A stretch of DNA of 64,000 nucleotides from Oscarella lobularis (GCF_947507565.1 NC_089175.1:806001-870000); one strand, 5' to 3'. Positions 12,832 through 24,103 are shown, counted from the first letter of the stretch. The notes: generated from the sequence alone by a model not told the origin. Translations and numbers: made by a program.

Positions 12832-14531
12832 TCACGTCGGCGGGAACAATGACCCCACTCGGCCCCCACCCCTCGAATAGGGATGAATCGGTCGCAGTGG
12901 AGATGCTAGTGAGTAAGGTAGTCTATCATATTCGCCGCCTCTCATTCCCATGAAACTGTACCGTTCCGTACTGTACCGTTCCGTACTGTACGGACTGCCA
13001 ACGCCCGTCCAATGACTTGGCCATACGCGAGGCGGAGGATAATGGCCATGGCGACTTCGTTTCTTTTCCAAACATAATCTGAATTCCTATCAGACAAGAA
13101 GATGCGCAAGTGCCGCTAATTCGATGAAGACGTAGGTACCTTCTTCCAGTCCATGACGGCCGTCGCGTTTTTTCCTTTCAACTCGTCTAGAAAAAAAGGA
13201 GCGATATAACAAAGAGATTACAGTCGATCCTTGAGCTGACGTCACTTTTGAAATAACGACGAAAGAGAGCTGCCCAAAGTGACTGGTCGTTTCCTAAGAC
13301 GTTCAGTTCGCGACAGACGCTCGTGCAAGCGGACAAGTGACGATGGTTCAAGTGGCCAAGAACACGAAGCTGAAACAAAACCCAAATTAGAGAAAAATCA
13401 AGACCTCACGCAATGTTTACTTTCACTTCACAAGGAAGCCCAATGAAAGAAGCCCGATTGATAAAGCCCATTTCTAACATAGCAGTTGCAGATGATGCAT
13501 TAGCGTCACGCAATGCCTCTGACCTCTTTTGATGTCTTCTAGTAAGGGATAGCCCACGACTGTCAAGAACCTTTGCCTCAGAGTAGGCAAATCTTGGTAA
13601 ATCTGGTCAGTTTCTACAAAGGAAGATTATCTGCTGTCTGCAGCAAGGAATTGCCTTGGCGTGACTGTACTTGCATCCAACGAAACGTCTCCCCTTATGT
13701 AATCAGACGGTTTCACCTTCAGAGTCCTTCTCATTCCCTCACAACAGGAAACGCAACCTAAAGTATCGTATGTAGACGTATAAGAGAACGAAAATGACAC
13801 AAAATCTCACCGTGAATGATCACGCTTGGACCGAGAGACAAGCACACGAGCGTGCAAGAAGTCTGATTGTCAGAGACCGTAGACTGGGGAGGCGGAAAAT
13901 AGTCGAACTGACACCATCCGTGTTTTCTTCGTTTCCACGTCTCAGGTAAAAGAGCCATCTAAAAAATTCGCTCTCCCATGTGTTCAATGTAAATATTGAT
14001 CATCGCGAACCTGATTTTCAGCTACTGAAAAGCCAATATCAAGCATAAATGAGTGAATAGCGAGAGATATGACGTCGCCGAGAGTTGAAGCGTTCGTCGC
14101 CTTGTACACGTCACCAAGTCGACCTAATGATGACGTCACTGACGTCGAAAATTCGTATTCGTCGATTTCGTTCGATTTCGTCGTGTCCGAGCATTCGTGG
14201 GAAGCTGACGGAGTTTGTGCGACTTGAGTCTGTTGCTGTGGGGGCGTGGAACGCGGTTTGGTCTCTTCTAGAACGTAAAGAAGGTCTCCTCCGACGATTC
14301 CCAACGCTTGCAGGCTCGATTCGCCTTCTGGTAGAGGATCCTTTCCATTTAGAGACAGTCTAAAGTCGTCGGGAAGCGACCTAATAGTCGGGGTTACGCT
14401 CGAAACGATTTCCAGCTTATTTTCTCACGTATCGGGCGCTTTGGCGATCGATAATAATAGTTGAGTCAGGTCAGAGTCCTCCGGAACGGCGAGAGAAACC
14501 GTTTTGCTTCGAAATCGTATTCTCACTTTCA
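12832..14531 (-). CDS. FBXO7: F-box only protein 7 (FBXO7), eight or nine exons
   Basis: Substrate-receptor subunit of an SCF-type ubiquitin ligase. Vertebrate FBXO7 also acts in proteasome regulation and mitophagy. Reading from ATG at 14531: an N-terminal Ubl domain (MKVRIRFRSKTVSL, then DTSLPDDFRLSLNGKD and LGIVGGDLLYVLEE), split by an intron at about 14425-14383; an acidic linker; an FP-type dimerisation/regulatory domain (LAIHSFMLDIGF, then LLPETWKR, WCQFDYFPP, TCTLVCLSLG); a helical segment (DQIYQDLPTLRQRF, VGYPLLEDIK); an F-box (IGLPCEVK, then LRVLGHLNHRHLSACTSVCR, LWAALFRRYF); and a C-terminal proline/arginine-rich tail. The GGEYDRLPY segment matches the conserved GGEYD motif of the family. 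The stop is at 12832. Exon phases join cleanly (for example ENQ/MALLPE phase 0, F-box exon acceptor at 13371). A short in-frame STERYSTERYS duplication lies in the tail. The start is chosen as the first Met of the Ubl strand. Confidence 0.87.
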
Positions 14532-16190
14532 TCCCGTCACGCAATTACGGTTCCGTAAACGCTACATTTAATTTCTTCTGATGTTGCCGCGGCGGGTGCG
14601 TTCTCTTCGCCGTCTTCGATAACTAAAGAAGAAACAAAAGACAAAACCACGAGGTGCCTTCTGTTCGGCCATCTTGGTCGTCGCGCGAATCTTACGTCAT
14701 TTCTTGAACTGCTGACGATGATCATTATGCAATCAATAGTCAAACCGGTGTTGAAACCGGTTTATGAATTCGCACCTCTTCGAAGGAACCAACGAGCACG
14801 CTGCATGCCACCACACGTGACACAGCGGACCAATGAGCGCGCTGGGTGGAGCTACACGGTTCAAAAGCGAAGCGCACACCGATTTCCTTCAGTTGCGGCT
14901 GAGGGTGGATGCGGCGCGGAGCAATCTGCGTCTCGTCCTTGACGGACTGGCCCGGGAGCTTGGCAAAAGGCAGTCTGGATCGTTGGATCAGCGTGGCCCA
15001 CGGGTAAACCGTGCCGGAGCCTGTAAGCAGGGCGATGGGGGGCTTCGGCCTCGGTTCACGCACTGAGCACAAAGATCGCTAAAGTCTTATTGTCGCCAAC
15101 GAGCACGACCCGCGCTAAGCTGAGTGGGTACGGCTCGGAGGGGGTGTTCATAAATGGCCTGGTTGCCGGCACTTTTCTCACCCGAGAGGCACGATTAGAC
15201 TGAGGATGATCTGGCTCAGGAGACTTCGGTTTGGGCATTGCACGTCTTTCCTGTCGACTCCTACAAACGGTGGCCAGCCGCTCTCCACTTCCACAAGCCC
15301 CGGTTCTTCTCTGGAAGACATACCGAAGGGTTTGGTACCAGCGCACCGGGGGACTCGGTATTAGGGGCCGTTTCTCATCCAGGTGGGTACTGAATGGGGT
15401 GGCCGAGGACGTCGTGACTCGCCCGACATTTTTTGGAACGGGTGGTCATCGCTTTGCGGTGGCTGCCTTGAGCTACGAAGCGTCCGAACCTCCGCGCGGT
15501 GTAGCTCGGGTAACGCTAATACGGACGCATTCGAAAAGGTACGTACAACGATTGTTTGACAGTAACTAATAGGAATTTTGTTTTTAGGCTGCGCGCTCAA
15601 GGAGAAAGATCAACGACGACGACAGAAGGATCGATGAAAGGAAGAGGATATTGGACAAGTTTTACACGGACCAGGTTGGATTTTTTAGTGCTGCATGAGT
15701 GTACATCGCTGTGTGTATTTGGAAATAAAATCTGCACAAGTCAACTTGACTCGATCGCCGAGTGGGAGCGTGAGGCCGTTTGCGTTTTCGCCTCGCTTGC
15801 TTGCAACTTCTAATTCACTGGAGGAAACGGTCAGCTCGATTTTCCGAGAAGAATCACAGTCGCCGCGTGAAGACTGATCAATTGACGTTTTTCTGACCGG
15901 ATTGATCAACATGGAAGGAAGAGACAAGCGACGAACGCCCCTTTGATGCAATTCGCCAGAGAAATGCGCCCGTAACTGAAATCGAGGGCCGCAATTTCGT
16001 TTTCAGACCCAACGGCAGCTTCACAAAAGCAACAGGACACGGTGAGAACATCAGCGAAGACGAGTAGGTAAACCAAGAGTTGCAGCGGGTGCACGGCTCT
16101 TTTCTTGCCCCGTTTGGGCCATTTCGAACGCATTTCCAGAGACGCGAAAGCGCGCTAAGGTATTACCGGTATGTAATTATTGAATTTTAA
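14532..16190. other. Unresolved interval upstream of FBXO7, CpG-rich, possible small genes
   Basis: No gene is confidently identified. Two weak candidates exist. (a) Plus strand: a donor at about 15540 (AAAAG/GTACGT) and an acceptor at about 15588 (TTTTTAG/GCTGCG) join an upstream CpG-rich block to a highly charged reading (RSRRKINDDDRRIDERKR) that stops near 15695. (b) Minus strand: 16133 to about 15985 encodes a basic N-terminus followed by a hydrophobic helix (HPLQLLVYLLVFADVLTV) reminiscent of the first membrane segment of some DHHC proteins, but no DHHC domain follows. The 14740-15540 block has long overlapping frames on both strands, as expected of high-CpG sequence. The 14532-14750 part should contain the FBXO7 promoter. 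Confidence 0.3.
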
Positions 16191-16194
16191 AGAC

Positions 16195-16650
16195 AAAATC
16201 TTTTTCATTGCGATGGCTATGACGCCGCCGAAATTTGAAGCATGCGCCGCCTACTAAAGCGACCTAATGATGCCATCATCACATTAGGAATTCGAATTCA
16301 TTGATTTTGTTTGATGTCGACAACCAACTTGAAATTGAATCTGGCAGTTAGATGATATTTTTTAGCGATCAACAGCCTGAAGTCGAACGGAAACTAACCT
16401 ATATATAAATAAATAGTTGGAATTACGCTTGAACCTATTTCCAGCTGACTTTCTCACCTATCAGGCGCTTAGGCGATCGATATTATAATTAATTAGAATC
16501 GAGGTCAGAGTCACCGAGACAAACCCTTCTTCTTTGAAATCGAATTCTCGCTTTCATCGCGTCGCAGAATTACGATTCCAAAAACCGCTACATGATGTAA
16601 CGTTTCTTCTATGTTGCGAGTTCGTTCCCCTCGCCTAAAGAAAAAGTCGA
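16195..16650 (-). pseudogene. Duplicated, decayed 5' fragment of FBXO7
   Basis: The segment is collinear with 14040-14600 of FBXO7. 16240-16310 resembles 14090-14200 (shared GCGACCTAATGATG block followed by the TTCGATTT-type repeat-like stretch). 16430-16600 resembles the intron 1, Ubl exon and upstream sequence at 14395-14570 (shared GAAATCGAATTCTCGCTTTC-like and TTACGATTCC-like blocks). The reading frame is destroyed by indels and stops. It lies directly upstream of the first 7TM receptor. A further short trace of the FBXO7 upstream sequence occurs near 19845-19890, upstream of the second receptor, which suggests the receptor duplication carried FBXO7 5' sequence with it. Confidence 0.7.
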
Positions 16651-16783
16651 TTAGCATTTACATCATGCATCATGCACTTTCGTGCGACCCCGGCCATTAC
16701 CCAGCGGAAGTAGGCATAATAACGACGTCATTGACTCTTTGAGGATGCCCTGCGTACGCAACCACAGTCAGCGCCATCCAAGA

Positions 16784-19434
16784 ATGCCCTCAATCATCGC
16801 GTTTCTTCTTGCAGTTCTTCACGTTTGGCCGCTTGTCGGCACCTCGCAGTGGCCCGCGTGTGCCCATTCCAGTAACTTGACACGTCAATGGGCCAGCGCA
16901 TGTCCGTGTTTGAAGGAGTGCCATCCCCAAAACTTCCCGCGACGCTCCTTAGAACCGCTTTTCCCCGAGGACGAGAAAATCGACGACTCGTTTCGATGCT
17001 CTTGCGACAAAGAATGTCATTTGTACGGCGATTGCTGTAGCCCAGCAAATGACGTATGCCTGAAAATAAGACACGATGCCTTCAGCAGCATCGTCGACGA
17101 GGCCAAAACCCCAGTTCAAAAGAAAGTACGATCCGATGTCCAATAGAATGTTTTCATATAGAATATCTGTTTTGACAGAGCTGGACGTGCGTTCATCCGA
17201 CGCAGGGTACATCTAGTCTCGCGAACGTAGGAGTCGGCTACTTCATGATCGCCCATTGTTCGGAAGGCTACGACGAACCAGAAGTCAGGGCGGCATGCGA
17301 GAACGTGGCGGAAGAACGAAGCCAAACAATGCTCGATAGTCTTGTCTCCATTATGCCGGTGACGGTGAACGGAACGGCGTACAGAAACGCCTTTTGCGCG
17401 GCCTGCAATGACGCGAACGATTTGTCGCAGTACGTCTATTGGACTCCGGAGTTCCGCTGCGACACGGGCAACATCGCCGTTTCTCCAGCGGCCTTCCTTT
17501 CGGTCGTGAGCAATTTGACGACGACGAAGAAAAATTCACTAATCGAGAGTCATTGTCGAGTGACGTCTTTTAATCCGCCGCCGGATTCGCTTCGGCTTCT
17601 TCGCGAATGCCGTCGAAGCGTCGACTCGTGTCTGCCGTTCGAGGATGTCGTCAAAAATCTCACGTGGCTTACGCTCGATCAGTACAACTGTCTCCAAATG
17701 GGATGCCGTCGATTGAATGAGATCGTCGTAGCAAGCGACAACCGGCTCTTCAAGAACAGATATTGCGCTGCTTGCAATGGTTTTGATTTAGAGAGCGTTT
17801 CGTGTAAACTCTCGGAGAATACCGACCACACACCAGCCGCATTTCCCAAGCCGTCTTCATTCGTCATGCTAATGGACTTCACGTCTAGTGGGAGCGTCAT
17901 GTTGAAATCGAGAGAGTTCTCTTCTCCAATATCTCTATCTAAAAGCTGTCCCATCGGCGAGGTGTACGATTTTCACGCCGAACGATGCAGGAAGCTTATC
18001 TGCCTTTCGACGACGAATAATCAGCAATGTCAAATCGAGTCGGCTCCAATTATTGCCAGAATCGAGTTGATTCTCGCTGCCAACATCTCGAGTGAACAAT
18101 TGAGAAGGAATTTCAATATTACTGATCTGATTGACGCCATTGAAATGCTGATTAAGAATTCCGTCGACGAAATCATCGACTTCGACATCTTTCCTCGCAA
18201 CAGAATTTCCATAACATTTACAGTAAACGGCGAGTTGAACGAAACGGCCTTCCTAAACAACAGATCCTTCGACGTACGCGGAGTCAACTTCCAAATCGTC
18301 TCACATATCGACGACGTTTCTGATCTCGACTGCCTCGCAGCCATCGTGCTAAACGCCACGGAATTCACCAAACACCCCAATGGAACAGTCGTCGAACACG
18401 CGACAAATCGAACGTTGAACTCCAACGACTATCGTCTCCTCTCCGACGGACGAATAGCGCGATGCAACGTCGAATACACGAGGAATTACACCGTCCTTCA
18501 AAACGCAACGTTCGTCGCCTGGGATACGACGAGTCCTGTCGTCATACTGTCTCTCATTGGTAGCATTCTTAACATCGTATCGTGCCTCGTCGTTTTCGTC
18601 ACGTACGCCAGCATCAAATCCCTTCGCACCGTTCCCGGTCTCAATCTGATGAACTTGACGGCTGCTATAGGCCTCGCTCACTTCTTTCTCGTCGTCGGTG
18701 CCGGACGAGTTGAGAACGAGGCGACGTGCACGACGATGGCTTTTCTACTTCACTATTTCTTTCTCTCGACGTTCACGTGGTCCGCTGCGATGGCCTACGA
18801 TCTGTTAAAGACGTTTGTCTTCGAGAAGGGAACCTCCAGGTTGAATCTATTATCTCGACGACATTTCTACGTCACTTTTGGCTTCAGCTGGGGCATCCCG
18901 TTCGTTTTCTGCGCCCTATGTCTCGCACTCGATGAGACCAATGTTGTCGATATTCGCTATGGGACTGACGTCGTTTGTTGGATTGGCAATTCGACGGCGC
19001 TTCTCGTCATTTTTGTTATTCCTGTTGCCGCCGTCGTCGTTTTCAATGCCGTCGCTTTCGTCACTGTCATTGTGACGGTCAACAGAGGAATCGAACGATC
19101 CTACTCTCTTCAGTCCATTAACACTAACGCCGCCAACGCGAAAGTGAAGAAAACGCGAAAGAAGGTCGTCGTTGTGGGTTCCGTATTTAGTCTGCTTGGT
19201 CTTACGTGGCTCTTCGCTTTGCTAGCGGCGGCCAAAGAAACGCATCTGTTCTGGTATCCGTTTGTCGTCTGTACGGCGCTGCAGGGCGTCCTCATTTTCG
19301 TCTTTTACGTTCTAAAGGCAAAAGTGAGGAAAGCGGTGAGAAGGAGAGTGTGCGAAATTCTGGGACACACCATAGACGACTCAAGTAGAAAAGGAACAGT
19401 GGGCTCGCACGGCTGCAATAGCACTCACCTTTAG
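16784..19434 (+). CDS. Class-B-like 7TM receptor with somatomedin-B-like ectodomain, copy 1
   Basis: G-protein-coupled receptor of the secretin/adhesion/Methuselah-like superfamily. Two exons: 16784-17125 and 17179-19434 (phase 0, donor AAA/GTACGA, acceptor GACAG). The start is chosen at the Met before the signal peptide SIIAFLLAVLHVWPLV, matching copy 2. Ectodomain: a somatomedin-B-like cysteine cluster (FRCSCDKECHLYGDCCSP), then a Cys-rich region with two related motifs (YRNAFCAACN and KNRYCAACN), then a long N-glycosylated stretch. Seven hydrophobic helices follow, from VVILSLIGSILNIVSCLVVF to the last one, LQGVLIFVFYVL, with the family-typical LMNLTAAIG, FGWG-like FSWGIPFVF, and GLTWLFALLA before TM7. 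I see no canonical GPS autoproteolysis motif before TM1. The cytoplasmic tail is short and ends GCNSTHL. Ligand unknown; secreted peptide-type genes lie 4-12 kb downstream. Confidence 0.85.
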
Positions 19435-20034
19435 ACGTTCTGTTAGAACAGATAACGCAATCAAACTTGAGTCAATACACGCATATTCTCTGGTTACACG
19501 TTTTGTTGCTTGCCTTTGCACACACCGTGAAAGAATCTGAAAAAAAAAGAAAAATCATCGTGCTTCATTTGTCTTGACTGACTTTCTCTCATTAACTAGG
19601 CCAGGTATTGCTACTGTAAGCTCTACGGCTGGAACACGAAAATTCTCTCTCCCAACACAATTTCCAATAAAATAATACGAACATGTATGCAACACAAACT
19701 GTGGGCAAACGACACCAAAAGTGCGGCGTTTGGAATCGGTAACAGTGCGAATCGGTTGCAGAGCAAATTCTGCTACCATTAAACTAACTAAAAACTTACC
19801 AAATAGACTCTATTTTTCCAAGCTCTCGAACGAATCCTCCTCTATGCTTTCATCACGTCACGCAAGTACGGTTTCCTAAACGCAACATGAGTAAGTCTGT
19901 CTCACTACAAACTACGTCCTGCGCAAACTTTTGTATGACTTCATTTGCGGAAGTCCGTGGGAAATGAGTCCCGTCATCAGGTGACTTTTTCAAGGCTACT
20001 CCATCCCAACCCCGGCAGTTGCTGTCAGTAAAGA
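19435..20034. other. Spacer between tandem receptors
   Basis: The first about 110 bases are homologous to the coding 3' end of receptor copy 2 (frameshifted relative to it, hence the earlier stop in copy 1). A block at 19670-19790 recurs at 25290-25405. A short trace of FBXO7 upstream sequence lies near 19845-19890. The promoter of receptor copy 2 must lie in the last 150 bases. I see no gene. Confidence 0.5.
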
Positions 20035-22874
20035 ATGACTTCCACCACTACTGTGTTTCTTCTTGCTGCAGTTCTTCACGTTTGGCCGCTCGTCGTCGTC
20101 GGCGCCTTACAGTGGCCCGCGTGCGCCGATAACTTCATACGCCAATGGACCGGCGGCGTATGTCCGTGTTTGAAAAAGTGCCATCAACTTGAACCAACCT
20201 TCCAAGCGAAGTCAAATGATCTTTTCGTTCAAAGTTCTACGCGCCGCTCTAGACCGCCGAGATTTACCAAGTCAAAGTCCCTCGGAGACAAACAGTTCTT
20301 TCCTGGTTTCGAAGATTTCGAACGCGCCGTCAGCGGGAACAAGACGATCGACGACTCGTTTCGATGTTCCTGCGACAAAGAATGCCATTTGTACGGCGAC
20401 TGCTGCAGTCCAGCAAATCATGTATGTCCGACAACAGGAAACGATAGTTTCAGTCGCAACTTCGACGAGGTCAAAACCCCGGTTCAAAAGCAGGTATGAT
20501 CCGATGCTCAAACTGGAAATATAACGTTCAAAAAAATATGTTCCGGCAGAACTGGACGTGCGTTCATCCGACGGGTAGTCAAGCGGATGAGGGAGTCAGC
20601 TACTTCATGGTCGCTCATTGTTCGGAAGGCTATGATGAGCCAGCAGTCAGGGCGGCATGCGAGAACGTGGCGGAAGAACGAAGCCAAACAACGCTCGATA
20701 GTCTTGTCTTCATTATGCCAGTGACGGTGAACGGAACGGCGTACAGAAACGCCTTTTGCGCGGTATGCAATGACGCCAACGATTCGTCGCAGTACGTCAA
20801 TTGGACTCCGGGGTTCCGCTGCGACAAGAGCGACAAAATCGTTTCTCCCGCGACCTTCCTTTCGGTCTTGAGAAATTTGACGACGACGAAGAAAAAATCG
20901 CTAATCGAGAGTCGTTGTCGAGGAACGTTTTTTAATCCGCCGCCGGATTCGCTTGGGTTCCTTCGCGAGTGCCGTCGAAGCGTCGACTCGTGTCTGCCGT
21001 TCGAGGATGTCGTCAAAAATTTCACGTGGCTGACGCTCGATCAGTACAATTGTCTCCAAATGGGATGCCGTCAATTGAATGAGATTGTCGTAGCAAGCGA
21101 CAGCCGGCTCTTCAAGAACAGATATTGCGCTGCTTGCAATGGTTTCGATTCAGAGAGCTTTTCGTGTCAACCCCCGGGGAACGCCGAATCCGTATTTCGC
21201 AAGCCGTCTTCGTTCGTCATGCTAATGGACTTCACGTCTAGTGGAAGCGTCATGTTGAAATCGAGAGACATGTCTTCCCCAGTTTCTCTATCCAAAAGCT
21301 GTCCCGTCGGCGAGGTGTACGATTTTCACGACGAACGATGCAGGAAACTCGTTTGTCTTTCCACAGTGGGCAATCAGCAATGCCACAGCAAATCGGCTAG
21401 AATTGAGTTGATTCTCGCCGCCAATGTCTCAAGTGAACAATTGAGTCAGGATTTCAATATTACTGATCTGATTGATGCCATTGAAATGCTGATTAGCGAT
21501 TCCATTGACGAGATCGACTTCCGTATCATTCCTCGCAACCGAATTTCTATCACATTTACGGTGAACGACCTGTTGAATGAAACGTTCTTTCTAAACAAAT
21601 CCTTCAACGTAAGTGGAGTCAACTTCCAAATCGTCTCAAATAGTGATGTTTCTGATCTCGACTGCCCAGTCATTGTGCTCAACGCCACGGAATTCACCAA
21701 ACACCCCAATGGAACAGTCGTCGAACACGCGACAAATCGAACGTTGAGTCCCAACGACTATCGTCTCCTCCCAGACGGACGAATAGCGCGATGCAACGTC
21801 GAATACACGAGGAATTACACCGTCCTTCAAAACGCAACGTTCGTCGCCTGGGATACGACGAGTCCTGTCGTCATACTGTCTCTCATTGGTAGCATTCTTA
21901 ACATCGCATCGTGTCTCGTCGTTTTCGTCACGTACGCCAGCATCAAATCCCTTCGCACCGTTCCCGGTCTCAATCTGATGAACTTGACGGCTGCTATAGG
22001 CCTCGCTCACTTCTTTCTCGTCGTCGGTGCCGGACGAGTTGAGAACGAGGCGACGTGCACGACGATGGCTTTTCTACTTCACTATTTCTTTCTCTCGACG
22101 TTCACGTGGTCCGCTGCGATGGCCTACGATCTGTTAAAGACGTTTGTCTTCGAGAAGGGAACCTCCAGGTTGAATCTATTATCTCGACGACATTTCTACG
22201 TCACTTTTGGCTTCAGCTGGGGCATCCCGTTCGTTTTCTGCGCCCTATGTCTCGCACTCGATGAGACCGATGTTGTCGATATTCGCTATGGGACTGACGT
22301 CGTTTGTTGGATTGGCAATTCGACGGCGCTCCTCGTCATCTTTGTTATTCCCGTTGCCGTCGTCGTCGTTTTCAATGCCGTCGCCTTCGTCGCCGTCATC
22401 ATCACAGTCAACAAAGGAATCGAAAAATCTTATTCTCTTCAGTCCATTAGCAATGACATCGGCAAGGTGAAAGTCAAAAAATCGCGAAAGAAGGTCGCCG
22501 TTGTGGGTTCCGTATTTTGTCTGCTTGGTTTGACGTGGCTCTTCGCTTTGCTGGCGGCAGCCGAAGAAACGCATCTGTTCTGGTATCCGTTTGTCGTCTG
22601 TACGGCGCTGCAGGGCGTCCTCATTTTCGTCTTTTACGTGCTACAGACGAAAGTGAGAAAAGCGGTGAAAAGGAGAGTGAGCGAAATTCTGGGACACATC
22701 AAGGACGACTCGACTGGGAAAGGAACGGTGCAGGAGGGAAGATCGCACAACCGCGCAGCACTCACCTTTAGACGATCTGTTAGAACAGACAGCGTTATCA
22801 AATTTGATTCAATACGCACAGTCTCTGGTTGGTTGCTTGCCTTTGTACAGCGTGAAGGAATCCGAAGAAATTAG
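20035..22874 (+). CDS. Class-B-like 7TM receptor with somatomedin-B-like ectodomain, copy 2
   Basis: Tandem paralogue of the receptor at 16784. Exons 20035-20493 and 20550-22874, same phase-0 intron position. The signal peptide is FLLAAVLHVWPLVVVGA. Compared with copy 1, an insert of about 40 residues lies between the first cysteines and the somatomedin-B-like cluster (FRCSCDKECHLYGDCCSP). The CAVCN and CAACN motifs of the Cys-rich region are kept. The sequence from VEYTRNYTVLQN through TM5 is almost identical in DNA to copy 1, while the ectodomain before it differs at many residues. The cytoplasmic tail is about 35 residues longer, ending REGIRRN, because the frame stays open where copy 1 shifts. 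No GPS motif is seen. A ligand-gated peptide or adhesion receptor role is inferred from family only. Confidence 0.85.
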
Positions 22875-23515
22875 ACTATATTTCTTACCGACTCTAATTT
22901 CTTTTTCGTTCGTTTTCCCCACAATATGCAAACCGTCGAATATGTGAGACGCTTGAACTGAAATCGTTCTTTCTCTTCGCTTCGAACGCGTCGCGTACGT
23001 CCGGCGACGATACCCAAGCTTTTGAGCGAATCGATCATATTGTCGCCGTCACTCAAACGCTCGACGGACGCGGGGCGCCGTCGGGAGAGCTAGCCGCTGC
23101 GAATCGGCGACGGACAGTGCGCGACAGCTTTCTTCGAAAACGCCGCCTTGAGGATAGATCGCGTCCGCTCTATGTCCGCGCTTCGCTGTTATCAAAACGA
23201 TTGAAGTCGAGTGATGCTCTGCTTGCATGCGACAGGTCCGCGGCTTGTCTCCACGAGAAGAACGCTAGCTGAGCACGAAGCACTCGATCGTCTTTCCCGG
23301 ATGCGACAAGAACCGCCATTCGCTGAGTGGCTTTAGTGAGTTTTGAATCATTTGCAAGAAAAAGAAAACAGAGCAAAAACAATCAGCGCGAAAGAAATAA
23401 GAGAAAAACAGTGCAAAAAACAATCAGTGCAGAAGAAAAGAAAGCAGAGTGAACGCGTACAATCAGCCAAGCGCACGAATCAGCGCAGAAGTCCCAGAAG
23501 ACAGCCTGAGGCTAA
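22875..23515. other. Receptor 3' flank and peptide-gene 3' flank, no gene
   Basis: 22880-23180 recurs in decayed form at 25430-25760 (shared blocks around CGAACGC, GATACCCAAGCTTT and AGCGAATCGAT). 23340-23510 is purine-rich low-complexity sequence with repeated AACAATCAG/GAAAGAA motifs. It lies downstream of the repeat-precursor gene on the minus strand and would be its 3' UTR. No open frame was judged real. Confidence 0.5.
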
Positions 23516-24103
23516 TCAGGAATCATTCACCGTCTTCGGATCGCCGACTTCGTCACTTGAGCGGCGACCAAACAAAAACAGTAGTCGTCTTGCTGCATAG
23601 CCCATGGGCGGTATGTCTCTTTCAGCTGGCTGTCCTGCTGGATCGCCGACTTCGTCACTTGAGCGGCGACCCATCAAAAACAGTAGTCGTCTTGCTGCAT
23701 AGCCCAGGGGCGGTCCGGCTCTTTCAGCTGGCTGTCCTGCCGAATCGCCGACTTCGTCACTCGAGCGGCGACCCATCAAAAACAGTAGTCGTCTTGCTGC
23801 ATAGCCCAGGGGCGGTCCGGCTCTTTCAGCTGGCTGTCCTGCCGAATCGCCGACTTCGTCACTCGAGCGGCGACCCATCAAAAACAGTAGTCGTCTTGCT
23901 GCATAGCCCAGGGGCGGTCCGGCTCTTTCAGCTGGCTGTCCTGCTGGATCGCCGACTTCGTCACTTGAGCGGCGACCAAACAAAAACAACAGCCGTCTTG
24001 CTGACCCTGCTCCTGGCAGACTTGCGGCCGAAACTTCACTCTGGTGGTCTACGAGAAGAAGCGACAGCGCAACCGCGCAGAAAACCCCTGACAGACTCGC
24101 CAT
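23516..24103 (-). CDS. Candidate amidated-peptide (neuropeptide-like) precursor with five LLFL(M/F)G-RR units
   Basis: Single-exon 195-codon frame from ATG 24103 to TGA 23516-23518. An N-terminal hydrophobic segment (VFCAVALSLLLV) reads as a signal peptide ending near SEVSA. Five copies of RR-LLFL(F/M)-G-RR follow, in order LLFLF, LLFLM three times, LLFLF. Spacers are acidic and proline-rich (SSDEVGDPAGQPAER then AGPPLGYAA). The dibasic RR flanks and the Gly before the second RR fit the standard prohormone scheme (convertase cleavage, basic trimming, amidation), predicting LLFLM-amide and LLFLF-amide. The repeat period is 34 residues (102 bp). The final GDPKTV matches GDPKTV in the secreted protein at 29165-29638, and the promoter region and signal peptide are also similar, so this gene is a divergent member of that family that lost its Cys-rich half. 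An antimicrobial or structural role is an alternative. Start chosen at MASL, matching the paralogue. Confidence 0.68.
   Translation of the reverse strand: MASLSGVFCAVALSLLLVDHQSEVSAASLPGAGSARRLLFLFGRRSSDEVGDPAGQPAERAGPPLGYAARRLLFLMGRRSSDEVGDSAGQPAERAGPPLGYAARRLLFLMGRRSSDEVGDSAGQPAERAGPPLGYAARRLLFLMGRRSSDEVGDPAGQPAERDIPPMGYAARRLLFLFGRRSSDEVGDPKTVNDS
23538..24010 (-). repeat. 102-bp in-frame tandem repeat inside the peptide precursor
   Basis: Units begin at 23538, 23640, 23742, 23844 and 23946 (marked by ATCGCCGACTTCGTCACT), exactly 102 bp apart and therefore frame-preserving. The central units are nearly identical. The outer ones carry the M to F change and spacer changes (DIPPMGYAA in the one nearest the stop). 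Confidence 0.95.

Noticed and set aside
12285-12869. 194-codon minus-strand frame after FBXO7
   Set aside because: No recognised domain. It overlaps the end of FBXO7 in another frame and is broken by no clear splice logic; chance openness is likely.
14740-15600. Overlapping long frames on both strands in the CpG-rich block
   Set aside because: No recognisable protein family. The openness on both strands fits base composition. A possible plus-strand intron was noted but not enough to call a gene.
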